Shown here piece by piece: positions 7,401-13,324 of a stretch of 17,855 bases of DNA. This stretch comes from an uncultured Clostridia bacterium. GTDB lineage: Bacteria; Bacillota_A; Clostridia; TANB77; CAG-508. The notes beneath the pieces are model-generated. The model did not search any database and was not told the DNA's origin. It saw nothing but the letters and a program-made list of their open reading frames with translations. The translations under genes were made by a program, and so were the position numbers. Location of the stretch: positions 1-17,855 of the forward strand of contig CANQEA010000024.1 in NCBI GenBank assembly GCA_947594095.1. The letters are read 5' to 3'. Position 1 is the first letter of the stretch. Every line of letters begins with the position of its first letter.

Positions 7401-9348
7401 AAACATAAATACAAGATGGCATACAGATTTTAGATATAATGTTATAACAGAAAAACAAAATCCATTTATAACTATTAAATTAAATGAACCAAGATATATA
7501 TCAGCAGTAGAATTTATACAAACAAAGTATAAAGTAGACGATCCAGATGCTATAAAAAATGTAACAGTCTATGTAAGTACAGATGGCAAAGATTGGACAG
7601 AAGCAGGAAAAATAGAAGATTGTCCTACTGAAAAATATAATGAATTAAAAGATATTACATTTAATGAAAGTGTATATGGACAATATGTTAAATTGTTTAT
7701 AGACACACATAATATGTTTGCTTCAATAGCAATGGTAAATTTATTTGAAGACACAACAAAAATTGATAGAAGCAAACCAACAGCGGGAATTTATTATAGT
7801 ACTAAAGAACCAACAAGTGACTATGTAATTGCAAGACTTGAAAACCCAAGTAAAGAAATTACAATTACAAATAATGACGGAAATGATACTTACATATTTA
7901 CAGATAATGGAGAATTTACATTTGAATTTCAAGACAAAGATGGAAATAAAGGTTCAGCAACAGCAAAAGTAGACTGGATTGACAAAAATACTCCAACAGC
8001 TAATGTAGAATATAAATTAGATGGAGATAAAAAATTATTTATTATATTAGATAGCATAAGTGAAGATGTATACTTATTAGATAAAGATAACAATAAAATA
8101 AATTATATTGACGTAGAAAATAATAAAGTATCAAAAATTTCATATCTAGATTCTTCAGGAAATGTATACAAAATAGCTGAATTAGATGAAGAAGGAAATA
8201 TGACAAAAATTACATATCAAAATACAACAGGTAAAGCTGAAAGTGTTGATACATATGTAACTACATTAACAAATGGAGTAGTAAGTTCAGAAGAATATTA
8301 TAATGCAGAAGGAGTTGCAGTAACTATAACAGATGCAGAAAAAGAAAGTTTAAGAAGATTGCAACAAGTAAAAACAAATCCTTTAGAATATACATTTGAT
8401 GAGAGTGGAAATTATGAATTTAAATTTCTTGATAAAGCAAGCAATATAGCATATAAATCTATAAAAGCTGATTATCTAGAAGATAATACTATTATAGCAA
8501 GTGATATTTCTTATGATATTACAAATATAACAAATAAAAATGTTACAGCTACTATTAATCCATATATGATTAATACTGAAGGAGAAAAATTAGATGTAAC
8601 AATAACAAATAATAATGCTAATAAAACATATACATTTGAAAATAATGGAGACTTTACATTTAAATATAAAGATTCTTCTGATACTGATGATGTAGATATA
8701 ATAGAACATAGTGCAAAAGTTGATTGGATAGATAAAACTGCTCCAACAGCAAAAATCACATATAGTACAGAACAAAGTACAGATCAGCCAGTACAAGCAA
8801 GTTTAACAGACGAAAGTGAAGATATAATAATAACAAATAACAATATGAGTAAACAATATACATTTACTTCAAATGATGAATTTACATTTGAATTTGAAGA
8901 TAAAGCTGGAAACAAAGGAACAGCAGTAGCAAAAGTTGATTGGATAGAATCACCAGATGATGAATATGTAATTGAAGATGGATATGTATCAAAAGTTGCT
9001 CCAAAAACAACAGTAGATGAATTTAAGAAAAACATAAAAGTTGATGGAGAAATAACTGTTATGGATAAAGATGGAAAAGTATTAGAAGATGATACAAAAC
9101 TTGTAACAGGTATGACAGTAAAAATAGGTGATACAACACAATATACAATTATAGTTACTGGAGACGTAAATGAAGATGGAGAAGCAGATTTCCAAGATAT
9201 TCTAAAAATTAATAAACACAGACTAGAAAAAGAAAAATTAGATGGAGCTAATTTAAAAGCTGGCGATGTAAATCAAGATGGAAAAACAGATTTCCAAGAT
9301 ATTCTACAAATTAATAAATATAGATTATCAAAAATAAAGAGTCTATAA
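4459..9348 (+). CDS. Secreted NPCBM / transglutaminase-like / discoidin-like / Ig-like protein with C-terminal type I dockerin
   Basis: A 1629-residue exported modular protein. Approximate order: signal or anchor helix (12-30); NPCBM/NEW2-type carbohydrate-binding domain (69-222, with GVSAHATS); an unassigned Asp/Trp-rich region (230-520); a transglutaminase-like core, GAVCGGISKLGAHIRAAHGT with C548, GQPGHAAII with H574 and WTLDND with D593 (or D595) as the triad; a helical, TPR-like stretch (640-720); a DUF4073-like segment (LTGNKSIQVRQSATGNKMAS); an F5/8 type C (discoidin-like) domain (953-1100, with APNAIDGNINTRWHTD); Ig-like repeats ending VDWI (1104-1495); a linker; and a type I dockerin with two calcium loops, DVNEDGEADFQD (1569-1580) and DVNQDGKTDFQD (1603-1614). 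The fold could be a cysteine protease, a crosslinker or an amidase; the reaction is not known. The GTG start lies 7 bases after GGGGG. The cohesin gene follows after 31 bases with its own ribosome binding site. No glycoside hydrolase domain is seen. Confidence 0.9.
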   Translation: MKKNTKNIKKVLISIAIISVLLIIFLSLKNFTKDLNIEQSSAKEMIKGEAQYYLETNDAQSQDMCKYLSDIEYIKDESSVEWGSITTDSNLETQYNYGLITLLVKDNETLNKRYFLKGVSAHATSTLIYDLSEYDYDYFSTYMGVDSSREGNGNGVKFYIYTKKENEDWKLQTEENPKAIKGNEEALFKKIDVKGVKYLKLYCDKSGNNTADHAVYADAKLFKNGYEEKQSQPVKFKTVEEYDSILKEKMAEQGKTTEQVINENELILLQRTFVNNVGYDLLKAIVNLDDQYREAVEWLMDDVNNLRLYVLGGEPDGGSYYNSIKELSRLYSAYKDDFDDDTLTHNTWYPNLTKGDVYKKMAISLSLTHATKVGYWAQIDHPSNRSDSVNRYKIYKELYDEGKFIVARNVERADDGTITSITPILNEDGTPRQDHTPWFEALQVEEMRYVMNNITDDEELIWFNDYTQKRIDDNPKQEEKYLQPHTYIAYVWPNFENEIFHDPNKWQEWDDLFEGIFSKYKVTYSTENDHVYKAWMSMRNKYGTGAVCGGISKLGAHIRAAHGTPASVVGQPGHAAIIYYRKDKAGNGYWTLDNDVSGWAQTGKSEKLGTRMPLGWGSDSYVSGYAATYIMLSQEALNDNENYEKSEKILMTAKLYEGDLKKQEEIYREALEVQNINIDAWWGLINVYNADGNRTEKDYYELAEELGNALMPFPLPMQNLLDQIKPKMKSVDYSFKFTLLETQLLNEGKTLEDSSKVYQPSITRTVANYLLGQTDTSLASFSFDGVDAGKIILSSRFDNTGVRWDYNLKGKDSINVEENWKEVSFNADETHKWQLNEDEIASITAENDIYVHIVGTDYSEANIYKIDIEDQALLSNLYANDLENRIVGVDTNTQWRYSEKDAWSSYSTNSPDLTGNKSIQVRQSATGNKMASPASEWYTFKEDNQPDERKYIRVSDLEIAEFSTESIDKNRPFYAPNAIDGNINTRWHTDFRYNVITEKQNPFITIKLNEPRYISAVEFIQTKYKVDDPDAIKNVTVYVSTDGKDWTEAGKIEDCPTEKYNELKDITFNESVYGQYVKLFIDTHNMFASIAMVNLFEDTTKIDRSKPTAGIYYSTKEPTSDYVIARLENPSKEITITNNDGNDTYIFTDNGEFTFEFQDKDGNKGSATAKVDWIDKNTPTANVEYKLDGDKKLFIILDSISEDVYLLDKDNNKINYIDVENNKVSKISYLDSSGNVYKIAELDEEGNMTKITYQNTTGKAESVDTYVTTLTNGVVSSEEYYNAEGVAVTITDAEKESLRRLQQVKTNPLEYTFDESGNYEFKFLDKASNIAYKSIKADYLEDNTIIASDISYDITNITNKNVTATINPYMINTEGEKLDVTITNNNANKTYTFENNGDFTFKYKDSSDTDDVDIIEHSAKVDWIDKTAPTAKITYSTEQSTDQPVQASLTDESEDIIITNNNMSKQYTFTSNDEFTFEFEDKAGNKGTAVAKVDWIESPDDEYVIEDGYVSKVAPKTTVDEFKKNIKVDGEITVMDKDGKVLEDDTKLVTGMTVKIGDTTQYTIIVTGDVNEDGEADFQDILKINKHRLEKEKLDGANLKAGDVNQDGKTDFQDILQINKYRLSKIKSL
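7858..8946 (+). repeat. Ig-like repeat array within the dockerin protein
   Basis: Three clear protein-level copies share the pattern ITNNx(4-5)YTFxxNxxFTFxFxDxxGNKGxAxAKVDWID, encoded at about 7858-7983, 8596-8733 and 8824-8946. A degenerate copy (YTFDESGNYEFKFLDKASN) lies at 8389-8484. Copy 2 carries a short acidic insert (SSDTDDVDIIEH). Between copy 1 and the degenerate copy lies an unrelated segment (about 8000-8388) of short G-N/D-type motifs such as YLDSSGNVYKIAELDEEGNM. These are probably stalk or spacer modules that hold the catalytic core away from the dockerin. Confidence 0.75.
9185..9318 (+). repeat. Near-identical DNA duplication encoding the two dockerin helices
   Basis: Bases 9185-9216 and 9287-9318 are identical at 31 of 32 positions; the shared core is CAGATTTCCAAGATATTCTA. 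They lie 102 bases apart, in frame, and encode the tail of each calcium loop plus the following helix. Codon choices are conserved too, including the less common TTC for Phe in both copies. The bases between and around them differ more. Confidence 0.85.
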
Positions 9349-9379
9349 CATAGCAAATATAAATTTTGGGAGGTAAAAG

Positions 9380-10093
9380 ATGATAAAAAAGATAACAACA
9401 ATTATTATAGCAACATGCATGATATTATTTGGTTTGAATATTGTAAATGCAGCAACTGAAAATGTTAGTTTAAATGTTAGTAGTAAATCTGTAAAACCAG
9501 GTGGAACATTTACTGTAACACTTTCTGCAAAATGTGATGACGGTATAAATGGAATCGATACAACTTATAGTTATGATGAAGATAAACTAGAGCTTGTAAG
9601 TGCAAAAGTTGCAGATGATAACTGGGTAAATTTAGGAGAAGATGATGCAATTCAAGTAATATGTAATACAACTTCAAAAATAACAGATAGTGATATTTAT
9701 ATACTTACATTTAAAGTAAAAGATAATGCAAAAACAGGTACAGCAAAAGTAAGTACAAGTGAAATCAAAGTAGATAGTGATGTTTCAGAATCAAGCTTTG
9801 AAGAAAAGGCAAAAACAGTAACAGTTAATATTACTGCAGACAATTCTAGTGGTCAAAATCAAGGTTCAGGTTCATTAAATAACAATGGTTCAGGAACAAA
9901 TAATAGCACTACAGTATCAGATTTATTAAAAGACGAAGAGAAAGGCGCTAAAAAAGAACCAGATGTTAGTAATAAAATAATACCAAAAACAGGAATAAAC
10001 GACATAATGCCGATAATAATTGGAATAACATTAATTTTAATAGCATATTCAACAATTTTATTAATTAAAATAAGAAAAATTAATAAGCAATAA
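9380..10093 (+). CDS. Cohesin-domain surface protein with IPKTG sorting signal
   Basis: A 237-residue exported protein. The signal peptide is residues 1-24 (cleavage likely after VNA). A cohesin-like beta-sandwich spans about 27-150: VSLNVSSKSVKPGGTFTVTL, then DGINGIDTTYSYDEDKLELV, IYILTFKVKDNAKTGTAKVS and a closing KTVTVNI strand. A Ser/Gly/Asn-rich linker (154-180) follows. The C terminus is a cell-wall sorting signal: IPKTG (201-205), a hydrophobic helix and the charged tail KIRKINKQ. Cohesins bind dockerins, and the adjacent upstream gene encodes a dockerin, so the two products are predicted partners. Wall anchoring would be carried out by the class B sortase encoded 0.9 kb away. GGGAGGT precedes the ATG; 31 bases separate it from the upstream gene, so it is co-transcribed. 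With only one cohesin module, it would hold one dockerin protein at a time. Confidence 0.88.
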   Translation: MIKKITTIIIATCMILFGLNIVNAATENVSLNVSSKSVKPGGTFTVTLSAKCDDGINGIDTTYSYDEDKLELVSAKVADDNWVNLGEDDAIQVICNTTSKITDSDIYILTFKVKDNAKTGTAKVSTSEIKVDSDVSESSFEEKAKTVTVNITADNSSGQNQGSGSLNNNGSGTNNSTTVSDLLKDEEKGAKKEPDVSNKIIPKTGINDIMPIIIGITLILIAYSTILLIKIRKINKQ

Positions 10094-10113
10094 TTTAATA
10101 AAATTTAATAATA

Positions 10114-10164
10114 AAAAACCATAAATTTTCTTGGAAGTTATTTAAGAGAAAATTTATGGTTTTT
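10114..10164. terminator. Strong bidirectional terminator
   Basis: A perfect 17-bp stem: AAAAACCATAAATTTTC (10114-10130) with GAAAATTTATGGTTTTT (10148-10164), around a 17-base loop. The A-rich left edge and T-rich right edge allow termination from both strands. It lies between the convergent cohesin gene and the 219-residue orphan gene. Confidence 0.88.
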
Positions 10165-10210
10165 AAATAATATAAATTTAGTAAAAAATTTACTGCATTA
10201 TGATGTGTTC

Positions 10211-10870
10211 TTAAGAAATTTCTATTTCGGGATTTTTATTATCGTTATTTATTTTTTGCTCAGAGATATTTTTAAATACGTCAGATTGAGTAGCCCTAAT
10301 CGTATTAGCTATTTCTTCAGGTAAAGATTGCTTTAATTGTAAATCACATAAAGCATTAATATTTTCCTTAAATGCATATTTATCAAATAATTCTGGATGA
10401 AAAGTTTTAAGACTTTTAGAACATTGTAGTAATTGTAATAATTCTTGTGGATTATTATAAGAAATTTCTCCGTTATCTCTTTGTTGTTGTTTTAAATATA
10501 GTCCTAAACCAGCCATTCTTCGTAGTGCATGATGAGAATTCTCATCATTAACGAGAGGCTTTCCAGAAAGTATAGATTCAAAAGCATCATGACAAATCAC
10601 ATAAACAAAATTATTTTGAGAAATATTACAACCTTCGAAATCTTTAGAACGTATCTCCCACATTTTTGTAAGTGTACCAACATCTATTGATTTACCTTCA
10701 TGAGAATATTTTGCACCAAATAAAAATATATTAGTCATTTCATAAGCATTTGGATCTTTTGCCCAATCATAAGTTGTTCTATTTTCTTCAATCCAATTCA
10801 ATACATTTTTGCTTGTATTATTAAAAGTTGAAGAAGGAATATTATCTTGAAAACTATAACTATAGTCCAT
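10211..10870 (-). CDS. Hypothetical protein, 219 residues
   Basis: I do not recognise this protein. It has no signal peptide or membrane segment and is predicted cytoplasmic. The N terminus is rich in Ser/Asn/Thr. The middle contains NNFVYVICHDAFESILSG, HHALRRMAGLGLYLKQQQRD and PQELLQLLQCSKSLKTFHPE, which look mostly alpha-helical; the C terminus is polar and disordered (NNDNKNPEIEIS). A clean GAGGTG ribosome binding site 8 bases before the ATG and an uninterrupted 219-codon frame support a real gene. It starts 70 bases downstream of the sortase gene on the same strand, with no terminator visible between them, so co-transcription with the sortase is possible. Whether it has any functional link to sorting is unknown. 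Confidence 0.75.
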   Translation of the reverse strand: MDYSYSFQDNIPSSTFNNTSKNVLNWIEENRTTYDWAKDPNAYEMTNIFLFGAKYSHEGKSIDVGTLTKMWEIRSKDFEGCNISQNNFVYVICHDAFESILSGKPLVNDENSHHALRRMAGLGLYLKQQQRDNGEISYNNPQELLQLLQCSKSLKTFHPELFDKYAFKENINALCDLQLKQSLPEEIANTIRATQSDVFKNISEQKINNDNKNPEIEIS

Positions 10871-10940
10871 AATTACATCACCTCAATATTTTATAATTTT
10901 AGAAATTTTTTAATCTTTTAAGCGCTTATTAGAAATCCTT

Positions 10941-11795
10941 TTAGAGTTGTTTTTTTGCCACAACTGCAAACCTTCCATCTTGTGTGTGATATGAACATGT
11001 TGACAAAGTCATTAATTGTTCTCCATATGTTGCAGTTTTGCCTGTATCATAAAAAGAAGCTTTTTTTGCATTGCTAACAAAATTATTATAATCTTGTTCA
11101 TTTTTACTATTTATAAAATAATAATATCTAAAAACATTTTTTTCTGATTTATAATAAACTTTAGATTCAAAAGCTGCAATGATATCAAAAATCATATCTT
11201 CATTACTAGTTGTAAATCTAATAGTTTGATGATTTTCATAAAAGGATTTATTTTTATATCTTAATAAATCTTGAAACATTGTATTATTTTTCATATTATG
11301 GCCATAAATAAGCAAATTACTGCTAGGAGGATCCCAGTTGTAATCTTTATCTACGAAAATAGAACCATTATATGAATATTGTTTTTTATAATCATGAGTC
11401 ATATAATAACTATTATCATCACCTTGTAAAACAGGATAGCTAATATTTGTGTTTTCAACTTCAATCCAGCCAATAATATCTGAATTTATTTTTTTTAAAT
11501 CTTGTACTTGAGATTTTCTATCTAACTTTTGTATATTTTGTTCATTAACGGTATTTTCATTTTCATAATTATCTATATCTTCATTTGTAGAGTTTTCCTG
11601 AGAATCTGTATTATCTGATAAAGGTTTATTTACAGTAGTTCTTTTAATTTCAATTTCATTTAGTAGATTACTTTGTTTTCTAGCTTTCATATTATCCTGA
11701 TATATTTGAAAAATATAAAATGTAGATAAAAGCGTCAATATTATTAATAAAACATATAAAATTTTAAATAAGTTTTTGTTATTAGAATTTTTCAT
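10941..11795 (-). CDS. srtB: Class B sortase
   Basis: A membrane-anchored cysteine transpeptidase that cleaves a sorting motif between Thr and Gly and joins the protein to peptidoglycan. With the start chosen here it has 284 residues: a transmembrane helix at about 8-31, a long acidic Asn/Glu-rich linker (45-95), and the sortase B domain from about 100. Visible landmarks are DIIGWIEVENTNISYPVLQG and the catalytic triad H166 in LLIYGHNMKN, C267 in LSTCSY and R275 in DGRFAVVAKK. The length of the insert between His and Cys and the YPVLQG motif fit class B. A longer frame begins at 11807, but that ATG has no ribosome binding site. The ATG at 11795 has GGAG 6 bases upstream, so the shorter start is preferred. 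Likely substrates are the neighbouring IPKTG and TPKTG proteins; C. difficile SrtB, which recognises (S/P)PxTG, is a known precedent. Confidence 0.92.
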   Translation of the reverse strand: MKNSNNKNLFKILYVLLIILTLLSTFYIFQIYQDNMKARKQSNLLNEIEIKRTTVNKPLSDNTDSQENSTNEDIDNYENENTVNEQNIQKLDRKSQVQDLKKINSDIIGWIEVENTNISYPVLQGDDNSYYMTHDYKKQYSYNGSIFVDKDYNWDPPSSNLLIYGHNMKNNTMFQDLLRYKNKSFYENHQTIRFTTSNEDMIFDIIAAFESKVYYKSEKNVFRYYYFINSKNEQDYNNFVSNAKKASFYDTGKTATYGEQLMTLSTCSYHTQDGRFAVVAKKQL

Positions 11796-11847
11796 AGCAA
11801 ACTCCATTTTTGATTGAATATAAGTATTTTTATAAATAATATAAAGT

Positions 11848-11900
11848 AAAATGCGACATGTAAGTATTTTAAATAATTAAAATTAATCATGTCGCATTTA
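11848..11900 (-). terminator. Terminator-like hairpin after the beta-helix protein gene
   Basis: AAATGCGACATG (11849-11860) pairs perfectly with CATGTCGCATTT (11888-11899), a 12-bp stem. The 27-base loop can itself form a 7-bp hairpin (ATTTTAA, 4-base loop, TTAAAAT). On the minus strand it lies 36 bases past the stop of the 11936-13048 gene and is followed by TTACTTTATATT, a weak T-rich tail. It would separate that gene from the sortase gene. The direct repeat TAAGTATTTT occurs at 11821 and again in the loop at 11861. Confidence 0.65.
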
Positions 11901-11935
11901 ATATATAGTTATTTTCCAATGAGGTTACTTTATAT

Positions 11936-13048
11936 TTAGAAATATTTTTTTGTAAGTGTAATTACTCCTAATGTTGATGCAACTAGAATTAGCATTGATA
12001 GTTCTAAAGTAAAGTCTTTACCTGTTTTTGGTGTGTTATCTTTTTCATTTGAAAGTTTTGCATAAAGGGTAGTATCAGTATTGAATGCAGTTTCAAAATT
12101 ATATTCTGTTGTAAATGCTTCATCAGTATAGAATCCATCTATTATATAACCTTCTAGACCAAGTGTTGATAAGTCAATTCTAGAGATTAAATCTTCTTTA
12201 GTCAAAGTTGTACCTTGCATAACAGTAATTCCTACAGCTTTACCCATTAAGTTTATAGTAATTGATACATTTGGAGTATATTCTTCGCCACTGATATCTA
12301 AATCTTCTGATGCTTCATTACTTTGAAATAAAACATTATTATTTGGGTCTGTTACAACAATTTTGTTACCACTCATTGATATTTTATCAGATGATCCTTC
12401 TTTATTAACTAAATCAAATCCACTTAATTTATCATTAATTGCTATATAAACAACATTTTCTGTTTGGTTAGACGATAAAGTACCATTCATAATTATTGTA
12501 GGTTTATTATCACCAGTAGAAACACTATTTCCTTTTGCAAGCTCTATACCATTATTTGCACCTGTTCCATTTTTACCTAAATATAAATTTCTTATTTCTA
12601 ATTGTCCAGCATTTACTATAACGCCACCGAATCCACTATCAGAAATTGTAACACCATCTAGTATTAAATATGCTCCATTATAACTTTGAGCACCATATTT
12701 GTCAGCATTTCTTAAGTTAAGATTTCTTAAAGTAAGAGTTGTTCCTTCTGAACCAGCTGTAATTAGAGAACCATTTTCTCCATTTCTTTGCCAATTTTCA
12801 GCATTTCTAGAAATTGTAAAATTACCACCATCAATAGTTAAATTTTTACCAGTTATTTCAAGTGGTCTTGTTAAAGCAATATTTGCTGTTAATTTAATTA
12901 CATCTCCAGTTTTATTTGCACTTTCAACAGCTGCGCGTAATGTTTCTTCATTATAAACTTCTTTAGTGTCAGCTTGTGAGAAGTTTGGAATAAATAAAGC
13001 TAAAGATAGTATTAAAATAGTTAAAAAAACCTTTTTTATGTTTTTCAT
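11936..13048 (-). CDS. Surface protein with beta-helix region, InlB-type repeat and TPKTG sorting signal
   Basis: A 370-residue exported protein. The signal peptide is residues 1-26 (cleavage likely after SQA). Residues of about 30-215 resemble a right-handed parallel beta-helix: repeated strand-turn rungs such as LEITGKNLTIDGGNFTIS, TLTLRNLNLRNADKYG, GAYLILDGVTISDSGFGGVI and LEIRNLYLGKNGTG. Residues of about 265-335 include a Listeria-Bacteroides (InlB B-type) repeat, YIIDGFYTDEAFTTEYNFET ending in LYAKL. The C terminus carries the sorting signal TPKTG (339-343), a hydrophobic helix and KKYF. Beta-helix proteins of this type often bind or process polysaccharides, but no catalytic residues are identifiable, so adhesion or scaffolding is equally possible. 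The ribosome binding site (AAAGGA) is 11 bases from the ATG, rather far. It is probably anchored by the sortase encoded next downstream. Confidence 0.82.
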   Translation of the reverse strand: MKNIKKVFLTILILSLALFIPNFSQADTKEVYNEETLRAAVESANKTGDVIKLTANIALTRPLEITGKNLTIDGGNFTISRNAENWQRNGENGSLITAGSEGTTLTLRNLNLRNADKYGAQSYNGAYLILDGVTISDSGFGGVIVNAGQLEIRNLYLGKNGTGANNGIELAKGNSVSTGDNKPTIIMNGTLSSNQTENVVYIAINDKLSGFDLVNKEGSSDKISMSGNKIVVTDPNNNVLFQSNEASEDLDISGEEYTPNVSITINLMGKAVGITVMQGTTLTKEDLISRIDLSTLGLEGYIIDGFYTDEAFTTEYNFETAFNTDTTLYAKLSNEKDNTPKTGKDFTLELSMLILVASTLGVITLTKKYF

Positions 13049-13079
13049 TTTAAATCAAATCCTTTCCATATAATTATAT

Positions 13080-13137
13080 AAAATGCTATTTTTAAAAACT
13101 TGCTGTAACCAAAGTTAAATTAAAAAAATAGCATTTT
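13080..13137. promoter_or_regulatory. Long hairpin in the leader region of the beta-helix protein gene
   Basis: AAAATGCTATTTTT (13080-13093) pairs perfectly over 14 bp with AAAAATAGCATTTT (13124-13137); the 30-base loop contains a minor AACTT/AAGTT pairing. It lies 31 bases upstream of the minus-strand start codon at 13048, where it could be in the 5' leader. No T run follows on either strand outside the stem, so it is not a standard terminator. It might act as an attenuator, a messenger-stabilising structure or a protein site. Confidence 0.45.
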
Positions 13138-13258
13138 GTAATATAAATCTAGTATTTACTATTCTTATTTTTTTATACAAATAAAGTTTTTTTTATTATT
13201 TTTTTGACATAATAAATAATAATTACTTAACATAGATGGAATTTTTTGTTGAAAATTA

Positions 13259-13287
13259 TTGCAAATTATGCAAAAATATGGTAAAAT
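13259..13287 (+). promoter_or_regulatory. Extended -10 promoter for the 986/479-residue operon
   Basis: TTGCAA (13259-13264), a 17-base spacer and TAAAAT (13282-13287), preceded by TG at 13279-13280. Transcription would start near 13294, about 30 bases before the ATG at 13325. A second TTGACA at 13204-13209 has only a weak -10 (TAACAT) 18 bases on. Confidence 0.7.
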
Positions 13288-13324
13288 ATTTATGTTAATT
13301 ATTATGCGTTAGGAGAGATATATA

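Noticed and set aside
8511..9035. Overlapping minus-strand open frames opposite the Ig-like repeats
   Set aside because: Low-complexity antisense frames produced by the Asn/Thr/Lys-rich repeats; no start signals.
10915..10935. TAAGCGCTTA palindrome between sortase and orphan gene as a terminator or operator
   Set aside because: No loop and no T tract for a terminator, and a single 10-base palindrome is too little to claim an operator.
11796..11807. Upstream ATG for the sortase (four extra residues, MEFA)
   Set aside because: No Shine-Dalgarno precedes it, while its own second codon region supplies GGAG for the ATG at 11795.
11848..13137. The two hairpins around the beta-helix gene as terminal inverted repeats of a mobile element
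   Set aside because: Their stems share only AAAATGC; there is no transposase and no target-site duplication visible.
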